Shown here piece by piece: positions 1 to 8,066 of a DNA stretch of 11,312 nucleotides (its first letter is position 1; each line of letters starts with the position of its first letter). This DNA is from an uncultured Bacteroidia bacterium (lineage in GTDB: Bacteria > Bacteroidota > Bacteroidia > Bacteroidales > UBA932). Position numbers and translations under genes: made by a program. Location of the stretch: NCBI GenBank assembly GCA_902766985.1, contig CACXFP010000052.1:1-11312 (forward strand). Direction: 5' to 3'. The notes under the pieces were generated by a model, which was not told the origin of the DNA, made no database searches, and saw nothing but the letters and a program-made list of their open reading frames with translations.

Positions 1-364
1 CGGAACTATCATGCAGGAGCATACAGGGGTGAAAATCATTCTGTTGAACAACAACTGGCTTGGCAATGTCCGCCAATGGCAGGAACTTTTTTACGGCGGC
101 CGCTATTCGGCCACGAAGATGCTCAATCCTTGCTACGAAGACATCGCCAGGGCGTATGGGATAAAGTACATCAGCGTCAGGGACAGGGGATCCCTTCCTG
201 AGGCCATTGAAAGGATGTTCGGCGATGCCGGTCCTTGCCTCATGGATGTCCTGGTCGAGGAGGAGGCAAACGTGCTGCCTATGGTGCCTCCTGGCTCTGG
301 AATCGACAGGATGATGCTCACGGAAACACGTTGGTATGAAAAACAGGATCGAAATGGAAGATGA
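1..364 (+). CDS. ilvB: Acetolactate synthase large subunit, C-terminal part (5' end outside window)
   Basis: This is the last ~120 codons of the catalytic subunit of acetohydroxyacid synthase. The enzyme is cytoplasmic and uses thiamine diphosphate, Mg and FAD. It condenses two pyruvates (valine/leucine) or pyruvate plus 2-ketobutyrate (isoleucine). The first whole codon is at base 2 and the frame is open through the left edge, so the ATG at 11 is internal. The visible part holds the end of the diphosphate-binding region, LNNNWLGNVRQWQELFY (family pattern LNN..LG.VRQWQ..FY), and the typical ending ANVLPMVPPG. The last 29 bases overlap ilvN, so the two subunits are probably translationally coupled. 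The short polar tail after PPG is normal for the family. Family identity is nearly certain; domains upstream cannot be judged. Confidence 0.95.
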   Translation, partial: GTIMQEHTGVKIILLNNNWLGNVRQWQELFYGGRYSATKMLNPCYEDIARAYGIKYISVRDRGSLPEAIERMFGDAGPCLMDVLVEEEANVLPMVPPGSGIDRMMLTETRWYEKQDRNGR

Positions 365-872
365 GATAAGGAATTATACGGTGCTGATTTACACCGAGAA
401 CCAGATAGGACTTCTGGCTCAGATATCGAATGTTTTCACCCGCCGCAGCCTGAACATCTGGACTTTGTCCGCCGGTCCCACGGCCATTGAAGGGATCCAT
501 ACGATCACCATCACCACGGACGCCACCCGTAGGAGGATTGAGGATGCGGTCAAGCAGATTGAGAAGAGGGTCGACGTGATAAGCGCCACTTTCTATACCT
601 CCGATGAAATCGTGTACAGGGAACTGGTTCTCTGCAAGGTGCCTTCCGACGCCCTGCTCGAGTCCGGAGCGATCGAGCAGCTGCTTTCCACCCATCATGC
701 CAGGATCCTGGAGATGAACCCGTCGTTCACCGTCCTCCAGAAGACCGGCACCCTGCATGAGACAACGGCATTCTATGAGTCGGTGAAGCCCTTCGGGGTC
801 CTTCAGTTCGTACGCTCCGGAAGGGTAGCTGTCTCACGTAATGCGGAACCTGAGATAAAGGATTGTAAATAA
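336..872 (+). CDS. ilvN: Acetolactate synthase small (regulatory) subunit
   Basis: This is the regulatory subunit that raises acetolactate synthase activity and confers feedback inhibition, usually by valine. The protein has 178 residues, within the family range (about 160-190). An ACT domain spans roughly residues 13-85: YTVLIYTENQIGLLAQI, then VFTRRSLNI, matching the family pattern N..G.L..I..VFTRR..NI that forms the effector site. The second half corresponds to the small-subunit C-terminal domain. The ATG at 336 lies inside ilvB (29-base overlap). A second in-frame ATG at 354 would start the protein at MEDEIRNY and cut the overlap to 11 bases. Neither has a Shine-Dalgarno box, so the start is not settled. 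ilvC follows after an A/T-rich gap of 21 bases. The ilvN/ilvH choice of symbol is convention only. Confidence 0.93.
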   Translation: MKNRIEMEDEIRNYTVLIYTENQIGLLAQISNVFTRRSLNIWTLSAGPTAIEGIHTITITTDATRRRIEDAVKQIEKRVDVISATFYTSDEIVYRELVLCKVPSDALLESGAIEQLLSTHHARILEMNPSFTVLQKTGTLHETTAFYESVKPFGVLQFVRSGRVAVSRNAEPEIKDCK

Positions 873-893
873 CTAATATTTAATATAATAATT
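873..893 (+). promoter_or_regulatory. A/T-rich leader before ilvC
   Basis: The 21 bases between the ilvN stop and the ilvC ATG contain only one C and no G, inside an otherwise G/C-leaning region. There is no Shine-Dalgarno motif. Bacteroidota commonly initiate from A/T-rich, unstructured leaders, so this probably acts as the translation start region of ilvC. I see no -7 TAnnTTTG box, so it does not look like a promoter. Confidence 0.4.
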
Positions 894-1934
894 ATGGCAA
901 AAATTGATTTTGGCGGAGTGCTCGAGAATGTTGTCACCCGCGAGGAGTTCCCCCTCGAAAAAGCTCATGAAGTGCTGAAAGGCGAGACCATTGCCGTTAT
1001 CGGATACGGTGTCCAGGGTCCCGGTCAGGCCCTCAATCTCAAGGACAACGGTTTCAACGTGATCGTGGGCCAGAGGAAGGGCAAGACCTACGACAAGGCT
1101 GTGGCCGACGGCTGGGTCCCCGGAGAGACCCTCTTCGACATAGAGGAGGCATGCAAGAGGGGTACGGTTATCGAATACCTCGTTTCAGATGCTGCCCAGA
1201 TCGCCGTATGGCCCACCGTTAAGAAGCATCTTACCCCGGGCAAGGTACTTTATTTCTCTCATGGTTTCGGAATCACCTACAACGACCGCACAGGCATAGT
1301 GCCTCCCAAGGACGTAGATGTCGTCATGGTTGCGCCCAAGGGCTCCGGAACTTCGCTCCGCAGGCTCTTTGTCCAGGGCAGGGGAGTCAATTCTTCCTAC
1401 GCCGTCTGGCAGGATGCCACGGGAAGGGCTCTCGAGAGGACACTCGCCCTCGGTATCGGCATCGGTTCGGGCTATCTCTTCGAGACCGATTTCAAACGTG
1501 AGGTCTATTCAGACCTTACCGGCGAGAGAGGAACCCTCATGGGTGCCATCCAGGGCATCTTCCTGGCTCAGTATGAGACTCTCCGCGAGCATGGACACAC
1601 CCCTTCCGAGGCCTTCAACGAGACCGTAGAGGAACTTACGGAATCCCTGATGCCCCTCTTCTCTGAAAAGGGAATGGACTGGATGTATGCAAACTGCTCG
1701 ACAACCGCGCAGAGGGGAGCCCTGGACTGGATGGGACCTTTCCATGATGCTACCAAACCAGTGTTCGAGCGTCTGTATGAGAGCGTAGCCAACGGCACCG
1801 AGGCCCAGATATCCATTGATGCCAACTCCAAGCCCGGCTATCGCGAGGGCCTGGAAAAAGAGCTCAAGGCCATGAGGGAAAGCGAGCTCTGGCGTGCCGG
1901 AGCCGCCGTTCGCGCCCTGCGTCCCGGAAAATAA
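894..1934 (+). CDS. ilvC: Ketol-acid reductoisomerase, Bacteroidota/fungal type
   Basis: The enzyme catalyses the Mg- and NADPH-dependent isomerisation and reduction of acetolactate (or acetohydroxybutyrate) to the dihydroxy acid, the second common BCAA step. The protein has 346 residues, the length of the short form. The Rossmann loop GYGVQGPG is at 37-44, followed by R61-K62 in the loop that usually reads the NADPH phosphate. FSHGF is at 121-125 and APKGSG at 147-152 (K149). Metal-binding acids are D207 and E211 in DLTGERG, with E243/E247 in the next helix. The segment CSTTAQRGALDW (268-279) and the ending LRPGK match, from memory, yeast mitochondrial Ilv5 and Bacteroides IlvC, and differ from the DTAEYG version of most bacteria. 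The start at 894 gives the expected MAKIDFGG opening. The gene sits after ilvN and 41 bases before leuA. Confidence 0.96.
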   Translation: MAKIDFGGVLENVVTREEFPLEKAHEVLKGETIAVIGYGVQGPGQALNLKDNGFNVIVGQRKGKTYDKAVADGWVPGETLFDIEEACKRGTVIEYLVSDAAQIAVWPTVKKHLTPGKVLYFSHGFGITYNDRTGIVPPKDVDVVMVAPKGSGTSLRRLFVQGRGVNSSYAVWQDATGRALERTLALGIGIGSGYLFETDFKREVYSDLTGERGTLMGAIQGIFLAQYETLREHGHTPSEAFNETVEELTESLMPLFSEKGMDWMYANCSTTAQRGALDWMGPFHDATKPVFERLYESVANGTEAQISIDANSKPGYREGLEKELKAMRESELWRAGAAVRALRPGK

Positions 1935-1975
1935 TCGTTTTTGTTTCGTATCTTGTGAAACCATAGCGAACATAG
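1935..1975 (+). promoter_or_regulatory. ilvC-leuA gap with weak promoter-like and stem-loop signals
   Basis: This 41-base gap is the largest one inside the ilv/leu block. It contains a T-run ending in G (1938-1943), a sequence TATCTTG (1949-1955) that only partly matches the Bacteroidota -7 box TAnnTTTG, and a five-base inverted repeat GTTTC/GAAAC (1943-1947 and 1957-1961) with a nine-base loop. No -33 TTG lies at the right distance and no T-run follows the stem. It may be a minor internal promoter or simply a spacer. The leuA start has no Shine-Dalgarno box. Confidence 0.2.
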
Positions 1976-3490
1976 ATGAGCGAGAAGGTTTACATATTCG
2001 ATACCACGCTTCGCGACGGCGAGCAGGTCCCCGGATGCCAGCTCAACACGGTTGAGAAAATCCATGTGGCCAAGTCGCTTGAGGCCCTGGGAGTGGATGT
2101 CATCGAGGCTGGATTTCCGATATCCAGCCCCGGGGACTTCCAGTCCGTGGTGGAGATTTCCAAGGCGGTCACCGAACCTGTCGTTTGCGCCCTCTCAAGG
2201 GCTGTTGAAAAGGATATCGAAACTGCCGCCCAGGCCCTCCGTCATGCGAAAAGGGGTAGGATACATACCGGTATCGGCACTTCCGATTCCCATATACGCT
2301 TCAAGTTCAATTCGAACCGGGAGGAAATACTCGAGCGTGCCGTGAAGGCGGTCAAGTTCGCGCGCAGGTTTACCGACGACGTGGAATTCTACGCTGAGGA
2401 TGCCGGACGCACCGACAACGGGTATCTCGCCCGGGTAGTCGAGGCGGTCATCAAGGCCGGAGCCACGGTGGTGAACATCCCTGACACTACCGGATACTGC
2501 CTTCCCGCCGAATACGGGGCCAAGATCCGTTTCCTGATGGATAACGTGGACTGTATCGACCGTGCCGTCATCTCCACCCATTGCCACAACGACCTCGGAA
2601 TGGCCACGGCCAACACCATGGCCGGCCTCCTGAACGGGGCCAGGCAGTGCGAGGTGACAATGAACGGCATTGGTGAGAGGGCCGGAAACACGGCTCTTGA
2701 GGAAATCGTCATGATCCTCCGTTCCCACAAGGATATAGACCTGGAAACCGGCATCGACAGCCGGAGGATTTACCCTATCAGCCGGATGGTTTCCAACCTT
2801 ATGAACATGCCTGTGCAGGCAAATAAGGCGATAGTGGGCCGGAACGCCTTCGCGCATTCTTCGGGGATACACCAGGACGGAGTGCTGAAGAATGCATCCA
2901 CCTATGAAATAATAGATCCGCAGGACGTCGGAGTGGACAGCAATTCCATTGTCCTTACCGCCCGCAGCGGCCACGCCGCCCTCAAGTTCCGTCTTGAATC
3001 CCTGGGCGTGCACCTGGACAAGGAACAGCTCGACACCGTGTATGCAGCTTTCCTGAAACTCGCAGACAGCAAGAAGGAGCTCACCGATGATGATATCCTT
3101 ATGCTCGTCGGGCAGCAGAGGAGCGGCAACCGCAGGATTAAGGTGGAATGGCTTCAGGCAACCAGCGGGGTAGGGATCAAGCCTACCGCATCGATCGGAC
3201 TGGAAGTGGACGGACGGAAAGTAGAGGCCGCAGCTACCGGGAACGGTCCCGTTGACGCGTCGGTGAACGCGCTCCGCAAGATTGTAGGAGAAGATACGAA
3301 TATCAATGAATTTACGATCCAGGGAGTCTCGAGGGGGACTGACGACTGCTGCAAGGTGCATATGCAGGTGGAGAACCAGGGTAGGTTCTACTACGGCTTC
3401 GGCACCAGCACGGACATCGTGACCGCTTCCATAGACGCCTATGTGGATTGCCTTAACAAATGTTCTGAAAAGGATGAACACTCTGTTTGA
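1976..3490 (+). CDS. leuA: 2-isopropylmalate synthase
   Basis: The enzyme condenses 2-ketoisovalerate with acetyl-CoA to 2-isopropylmalate, the first leucine-specific step. The protein has 504 residues, normal for the bacterial long form. The N-terminal TIM barrel of the DRE-metallolyase family opens with [14 protein letters not shown] (R13, D14). The metal-binding HxH is in [10 protein letters not shown] (H202, H204), followed by [13 protein letters not shown] (N238). The linker contains the GIHQDG-type segment near 287-292. The C-terminal part from about residue 385 matches the LeuA regulatory domain that binds leucine in characterised enzymes. The ATG at 1976 places [11 protein letters not shown] at the usual distance from the N terminus. 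The last 17 bases overlap leuC. The contrast with the second synthase at 5458 (GEQVPG here, GEQTAG there) supports this copy as the true isopropylmalate synthase. Confidence 0.95.
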   Translation: MSEKVYIFDTTLRDGEQVPGCQLNTVEKIHVAKSLEALGVDVIEAGFPISSPGDFQSVVEISKAVTEPVVCALSRAVEKDIETAAQALRHAKRGRIHTGIGTSDSHIRFKFNSNREEILERAVKAVKFARRFTDDVEFYAEDAGRTDNGYLARVVEAVIKAGATVVNIPDTTGYCLPAEYGAKIRFLMDNVDCIDRAVISTHCHNDLGMATANTMAGLLNGARQCEVTMNGIGERAGNTALEEIVMILRSHKDIDLETGIDSRRIYPISRMVSNLMNMPVQANKAIVGRNAFAHSSGIHQDGVLKNASTYEIIDPQDVGVDSNSIVLTARSGHAALKFRLESLGVHLDKEQLDTVYAAFLKLADSKKELTDDDILMLVGQQRSGNRRIKVEWLQATSGVGIKPTASIGLEVDGRKVEAAATGNGPVDASVNALRKIVGEDTNINEFTIQGVSRGTDDCCKVHMQVENQGRFYYGFGTSTDIVTASIDAYVDCLNKCSEKDEHSV

Positions 3491-4865
3491 CAAGATTTGG
3501 GATTCCCATGTGGTTGAGTCCATACAGGACGGACCCCAGCAGTTGTACATCGACCGGCTCTATTGCCATGAGGTGACCAGTCCCCAGGCTTTCGAAGGCC
3601 TGAGGAGGAGGGGTATATCCCCGCTGAGGCCGGAAAAGATATTCTGCATGCCTGACCACAATACCCCCACCCACGACCAGGACAAGCCTATAGCCGACCC
3701 CGTCGGAGCCGCCCAGGTGAACGCCCTCGCATCCAATGCGGAGCAGTTCTCCCTGACACATTTCGGAATGATGGACCCCCGCAACGGTATCATACATGTG
3801 GTCGGGCCCGAAAGGGGCTTGTCCCTTCCCGGAATGACCATAGTCTGCGGGGATTCACATACATCGACCCATGGCGCCGTCGGTGCCGTGGCTTTCGGGA
3901 TAGGCACCTCCGAGGTTGAGATGGTGCTTGCCTCACAGTGTATCCTGCAGCAGAAACCGCTCTCGATGAGGATCAGCATCGAGGGTAAGCTGAAACCCAT
4001 GGTGACGGCCAAGGATGTGGCCCTTTTCCTGATGGAAAGGCTGACCACCGGAGGGGCGACAGGCTATTTCGTGGAATATGCCGGCAGCGTGGTCCGCGAC
4101 CTTTCCATGGAAGGCCGCCTGACGCTTTGCAACCTGTCGATTGAGATGGGGGCAAGGGGAGGATTCATCGCTCCTGACGAGAAGACCTTCGAGTACCTGA
4201 AGGGGAAAGAATATGCTCCTAAGGGAGGAGACTGGGACAAGGCGGTGGAGTACTGGAAGACCCTGAGGAGCGGGGAAGACGCTGTTTTCGACCGGGAGGT
4301 TGTCTTCGATGCAGCCGACATAGAACCCATGATCACATACGGGACGAATCCGGGGATGGGCACTTCCGTTACCGGATGCGTGCCGAAGTTGGAGGACATC
4401 CCTGCAGAAGGCCGGGCCTCCTTCTGCAAGTCCTTGGATTACATGGGATTCAAACCGGGGGACAAACTCCTTGGAAAACCCGTTGACTATGTGTTCCTCG
4501 GGGCATGTACGAATGGCCGCCTGGAGGATTTCAGGGCCTTTGCATCCGTTGTGAAGGGTCGCAGGAAGGCTCCGGGAATCACGGCCTGGCTCGTGCCCGG
4601 GTCCTGGGAGGTATTGAAGTCCATCCGTTCGGAGGGCCTTGACAAGGTGCTTGCAGAGGCCGGTTTTGAAATCCGTCAGCCAGGATGCTCCGCATGCCTG
4701 GCAATGAATGATGACAAGGTCCCCTCCGGGAAATATTGCGTTTCAACCAGCAACCGTAATTTCGAGGGCCGGCAAGGGCCCGGGGCAAGGACCTTGCTTG
4801 CCAGCCCCCTTACCGCTGCCGCTGCAGCCGTTACGGGTGTCATAACCGATCCGAGAAGCTTATGA
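3474..4865 (+). CDS. leuC: 3-isopropylmalate dehydratase large subunit
   Basis: This is the large subunit of the aconitase-family enzyme that isomerises 2- to 3-isopropylmalate with LeuD. The same enzyme converts citramalate to 3-methylmalate in citramalate-pathway organisms. The protein has 463 residues from the ATG at 3474, normal for the family. The opening [14 protein letters not shown] is the usual LeuC N terminus, so an ATG 33 bases upstream in the same frame was not chosen. The three [4Fe-4S] ligands are visible: C345 in GACTNGR, and C405 and C408 in [24 protein letters not shown] (124-137) and the late [13 protein letters not shown] are also diagnostic. The start overlaps leuA by 17 bases and the end overlaps leuD in an ATGA, implying tight coupling of the two subunits. 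Confidence 0.96.
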   Translation: MNTLFDKIWDSHVVESIQDGPQQLYIDRLYCHEVTSPQAFEGLRRRGISPLRPEKIFCMPDHNTPTHDQDKPIADPVGAAQVNALASNAEQFSLTHFGMMDPRNGIIHVVGPERGLSLPGMTIVCGDSHTSTHGAVGAVAFGIGTSEVEMVLASQCILQQKPLSMRISIEGKLKPMVTAKDVALFLMERLTTGGATGYFVEYAGSVVRDLSMEGRLTLCNLSIEMGARGGFIAPDEKTFEYLKGKEYAPKGGDWDKAVEYWKTLRSGEDAVFDREVVFDAADIEPMITYGTNPGMGTSVTGCVPKLEDIPAEGRASFCKSLDYMGFKPGDKLLGKPVDYVFLGACTNGRLEDFRAFASVVKGRRKAPGITAWLVPGSWEVLKSIRSEGLDKVLAEAGFEIRQPGCSACLAMNDDKVPSGKYCVSTSNRNFEGRQGPGARTLLASPLTAAAAAVTGVITDPRSL

Positions 4866-5470
4866 AAAAGGCGTTTGACATAATCGAGAGCACCTGCGTG
4901 CCTCTTCCCCTGGCCAACGTGGACACCGACCAGATCATACCAGCCCGTTTCCTTAAAGCGACCACGAGGGATGAATCGTTTTTTGGAGAGAACCTGTTCA
5001 GGGACTGGCGTTTCCATCCGGACGGGACCCCTGTCAAGGATTTCGTCCTGAACGATCCACGGTATTCGGGCGAGATACTGGTCGCCGGCCGTAACTTCGG
5101 TTCCGGCTCCAGCCGCGAACATGCTGCATGGGCCATTTCTGGTTATGGCTTCAGGGTGGTGATATCCAGTTTTTTCGCCGATATCCACCGAAATAACGAA
5201 CTGAATAATTTCGTCCTCCCCGTCACCGTTTCCGAGAGTTTCCTCGAGGAACTTTTCGCCTCGATCGAGGCAGACCCTTCGATGAAGGTCAGAGTTGATG
5301 TCCCGGCCCAGACCGTCACGAACCTCTCTACCGGAAGGAGCGAGGTCTTTGAACTTAATTCATACAAGAAATACTGTCTCATGCATGCGCTGGACGATAT
5401 AGATTATCTTCTTTCCCGCAAGGATGGCATAGAGGCATATGAAAAAGAACACGCTGCATGCTGGAAATAA
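4862..5470 (+). CDS. leuD: 3-isopropylmalate dehydratase small subunit
   Basis: This is the small, swivelling subunit that completes the LeuCD active site and helps set substrate choice. The protein has 202 residues, usual for the bacterial form. [11 protein letters not shown] lies at 21-31 and the signature [15 protein letters not shown] at 78-92. [15 protein letters not shown] follows, then the late segment with NN.L. The start is the ATG of the ATGA shared with leuC. A GAGAAG sequence (4853-4858) just upstream is one of the few Shine-Dalgarno-like runs in the window. The stop overlaps the next gene: cimA begins either 13 bases inside leuD (5458) or at the TAATG junction (5470). No cofactor is bound by this subunit. 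Confidence 0.95.
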   Translation: MKKAFDIIESTCVPLPLANVDTDQIIPARFLKATTRDESFFGENLFRDWRFHPDGTPVKDFVLNDPRYSGEILVAGRNFGSGSSREHAAWAISGYGFRVVISSFFADIHRNNELNNFVLPVTVSESFLEELFASIEADPSMKVRVDVPAQTVTNLSTGRSEVFELNSYKKYCLMHALDDIDYLLSRKDGIEAYEKEHAACWK

Positions 5471-6993
5471 TGGATACCACCCTCCGGGACGGTGAGCAGA
5501 CCGCCGGCGTCTCCTTCAATTCGGGGGAGAAACTCGCCATTGCGCGTCTGTTGCTGGAGGAACTGAAGGTGGACAGGATAGAGGTTGCTTCCGCCCGGGT
5601 TTCCCGGGGTGAACAGGAGGCATTTACCCTTATCTGCCGCTGGGCCCGCGAAAAGGGACTGCTGGACAGGGTAGAGGCGCTGGGATTCGTGGACGGAGGG
5701 GCATCGATAGACTGGATTTCTTCAGGCGGGGGAAGGGTGATGAACCTGCTGACCAAAGGTTCCCTGAGGCATTTGGAAGGGCAGCTTAGGAAGACTCCGC
5801 AGGAGCACGCGTCCGATATCCTGAGGGACATCGCCCTCGCAAGGGAGAAAGGACTGGAGGTGAACGTCTACCTCGAAGACTGGTCCGGCGGGATGCAGAC
5901 CTCGAAGGACTATGTGTATTTCCTTACCGATTCCATCAAGGATGCAGGCATAAAGAGGATCATGCTGCCGGATACGCTCGGCATACTCAATCCGGCCCAG
6001 ACCTTCGGGTTCGTCAGCGACATGATTGCCAGATATCCGGGGGTGCGTTTCGATTTCCACGCTCACAATGACTATGACCTTGCGGCTGCGAATACCTTCG
6101 AGGCCGTGCGTGCCGGGGTAGGCGGAATCCATACGACCGTGAACGGTCTTGGGGAACGTGCCGGAAACCTGCCTGTCTCGAGCGCGGTGGGGGTCCTGAG
6201 GGACCAGCTCGGCTGCGACCTTTCCGTTGACGAGACCCAGCTGATGCACGTCTGCCGCTATGTGGAGTCCATTTCAGGTATCAGGATACCTTCCAACAAA
6301 CCCCTCATCGGTGAATTCGTCTTCACCCAGACCAGCGGAGTCCATGCGGACGGTGACAAGAAGGGCGGCCTTTACCAGAACGCACTCCTTCCGGAGCGTT
6401 TCGGACGCCATCGTCACTATGCCCTTGGAAAGACCAGCGGCAAGGCCAATATAGTCAAGAACCTTGAGGAACTTGGCATCAGCCTGGACCCCGAGCAGAT
6501 GAAACGGGTCACCGAGAGGGTGGTCGAACTCGGAGATAAGAAGGAAAGCCTTACCACTGAGGACCTTCCGTTCATCATAGCTGATGTTCTCAAAGGCGAC
6601 CTATTCGCCCCGGAACGGATCCGGATGGTGAATTACAGCCTCCAGCTCGCCAGGGGCATGAGGCCTGTGGCCAACCTTAAGATCGATATCGCTGGAAAGG
6701 AATACGAGGAGTCTTCCGCGGGAGACGGTCAGTATGACGCGTTCATGCGGGCCTTGTGGAAGATCTACGACAGCCTTGGCAGGCGGCATCCCCGCCTTTC
6801 CGACTATATCGTGAAGATACCGCCGGGAGGACGGACGGACGCCCTCGTCGAGACCACCATCACATGGGAACTTGACGGCCATGAGTTCAAGACCCGAGGG
6901 GTCGATTCCGATCAGGCCGAGGCTGCCATAAAGGCGACCGTAAAGATGCTGAACATTATTGAAAACAACATAGATAACACAATTGGTTCATGA
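5458..6993 (+). CDS. cimA: (R)-citramalate synthase, Leptospira-type (second LeuA-like synthase)
   Basis: The enzyme is inferred to condense pyruvate with acetyl-CoA to (R)-citramalate, giving 2-ketobutyrate after LeuCD and LeuB. The 511-residue protein has a DRE-TIM barrel: [12 protein letters not shown] with R10-D11, and HxH H201/H203 in [14 protein letters not shown]. It also has a LeuA-like C-terminal regulatory domain including [13 protein letters not shown] (454-466). Compared from memory with Leptospira interrogans CimA, the alignment holds a constant offset of six. R16/D17 become R10/D11, and the pyruvate-pocket residues L81, L104, Y144 and E146 become L75, L98, Y138 and E140. Shared blocks include [20 protein letters not shown] and PERFGR. 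Annotation pipelines often label this gene as a second 2-isopropylmalate synthase. The start at 5458 keeps the first strand (MLEI); ATG 5470 is the alternative. The stop overlaps leuB (ATGA). Confidence 0.83.
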   Translation: MLEIMDTTLRDGEQTAGVSFNSGEKLAIARLLLEELKVDRIEVASARVSRGEQEAFTLICRWAREKGLLDRVEALGFVDGGASIDWISSGGGRVMNLLTKGSLRHLEGQLRKTPQEHASDILRDIALAREKGLEVNVYLEDWSGGMQTSKDYVYFLTDSIKDAGIKRIMLPDTLGILNPAQTFGFVSDMIARYPGVRFDFHAHNDYDLAAANTFEAVRAGVGGIHTTVNGLGERAGNLPVSSAVGVLRDQLGCDLSVDETQLMHVCRYVESISGIRIPSNKPLIGEFVFTQTSGVHADGDKKGGLYQNALLPERFGRHRHYALGKTSGKANIVKNLEELGISLDPEQMKRVTERVVELGDKKESLTTEDLPFIIADVLKGDLFAPERIRMVNYSLQLARGMRPVANLKIDIAGKEYEESSAGDGQYDAFMRALWKIYDSLGRRHPRLSDYIVKIPPGGRTDALVETTITWELDGHEFKTRGVDSDQAEAAIKATVKMLNIIENNIDNTIGS

Positions 6994-8051
6994 AGTGGAA
7001 AATAGCTGTACTGCCGGGTGACGGCATCGGACCGGAGGTGGTCGCCCAGGCCGTCAAGGCCGTGGACGCCGTCTGCAGGAAATATTCTCACGATGTTGAA
7101 TATACGCATGCCCTGGTCGGTGCCTGCGCCATCGACGCGACTGGGGATCCATACCCGGAAGAAACCCACAGGATATGCATGGGGAGCGACGCCGTGCTCT
7201 TCGGCGCGGTGGGGGACCCAAAATATGACAATGACCCGACTTCGAAGGTGCGTCCGGAACAGGGCCTGCTCGCTATCCGCAAGAAACTCGGGCTCTATGC
7301 GAATCTCCGCCCGGTTGAAACCTTCCCATCGCTTGTGGACAGGTCTCCTCTTCGCAAGGAGCTTGTGGATGGAGCCGACTTCTTGTGTGTCAGGGAGTTG
7401 ACCGGAGGAATGTATTTCGGGGAGAAGGGGCGGAAAGATGGAGGGGATACCGCTTGGGATACCTGCATCTACAGCCGTTCCGAAGTGGAGAGGATACTGA
7501 AGCTTTCCTTCGAATATGCCTGTCGCCGCAGGAGCCACCTGACGGTGGTCGACAAGGCAAATGTCCTTGAATCTTCGAGGCTTTGGAGGCAGATAGCCAT
7601 GGAGATGGCCCCTTCGTGGCCCGACGTGCAGGTGGACTATATGTTCGTGGACAATGCCGCCATGCAGCTTATCCGGCAGCCGAAATTCTTCGATGTCCTC
7701 GTCACGGAGAACACTTTCGGGGATATCCTGACCGATGAGGCCAGCTGCATATCCGGGTCCATGGGGCTGCTGGCGTCGGCTTCCGTGGGAGCCCATACCA
7801 GCTTGTTCGAACCCATTCACGGTTCGTATCCACAGGCGGCGGGAAAGGATATCGCCAACCCCGTAGCCGCCATCCTTTCGGCCGCGATGATGTTCGAGTA
7901 CGCTTTCGGCCGGATGGACGAGGGCCGCGCAATACGCGAAGCCGTCGCAGCCTCCATCATGGAGGGCATAGTCACCGAAGACCTTGCGGAAAAGGGGAAA
8001 CCCGCTTTCAAGACGTCCGAGGTGGGGGATTGGATTGCAAACAGAATATAA
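6990..8051 (+). CDS. leuB: 3-isopropylmalate dehydrogenase
   Basis: The enzyme oxidises and decarboxylates 3-isopropylmalate to 2-ketoisocaproate with NAD. In the citramalate route it would also convert 3-methylmalate to 2-ketobutyrate. The protein has 353 residues, normal length. [10 protein letters not shown] is at 8-17, and substrate-binding arginines are R97, R107 and R135. [11 protein letters not shown] carries Y142, and K189 lies in VDKANVLE. Metal-binding acids are D221, D245 and D249 ([12 protein letters not shown]), and the nucleotide loop EPIHGS is at 274-279. The motif RELTGG.YFG and the overall length separate it from isocitrate and tartrate dehydrogenases. Its ATG is shared with the cimA stop (ATGA, no Shine-Dalgarno), so translation probably depends on ribosomes finishing cimA. 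This fits a dehydrogenase serving both pathways. Confidence 0.96.
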   Translation: MKWKIAVLPGDGIGPEVVAQAVKAVDAVCRKYSHDVEYTHALVGACAIDATGDPYPEETHRICMGSDAVLFGAVGDPKYDNDPTSKVRPEQGLLAIRKKLGLYANLRPVETFPSLVDRSPLRKELVDGADFLCVRELTGGMYFGEKGRKDGGDTAWDTCIYSRSEVERILKLSFEYACRRRSHLTVVDKANVLESSRLWRQIAMEMAPSWPDVQVDYMFVDNAAMQLIRQPKFFDVLVTENTFGDILTDEASCISGSMGLLASASVGAHTSLFEPIHGSYPQAAGKDIANPVAAILSAAMMFEYAFGRMDEGRAIREAVAASIMEGIVTEDLAEKGKPAFKTSEVGDWIANRI

Positions 8052-8066
8052 TAATACTATCATACC

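Noticed and set aside
1318..1629. Plus-strand open frame of 103 codons inside ilvC in another frame
   Set aside because: It is serine/arginine/proline-rich with no domain, and lies wholly inside a strong gene.
3441..3473. Upstream in-frame ATG extending leuC by 11 codons
   Set aside because: The extra residues lie inside leuA and are unlike LeuC. The family N terminus begins with the segment starting at 3474.
2195..3550. A 451-codon minus-strand open frame opposite leuA
   Set aside because: It is also codon-aligned with leuA, has the same rare-codon explanation and shows no recognisable motif.
5458..6993. Reading the second synthase as homocitrate synthase or a duplicate leuA
   Set aside because: No lysine or nitrogen-fixation genes are nearby, and the pocket residues and shared blocks match citramalate synthase. 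The gene context fits isoleucine synthesis.
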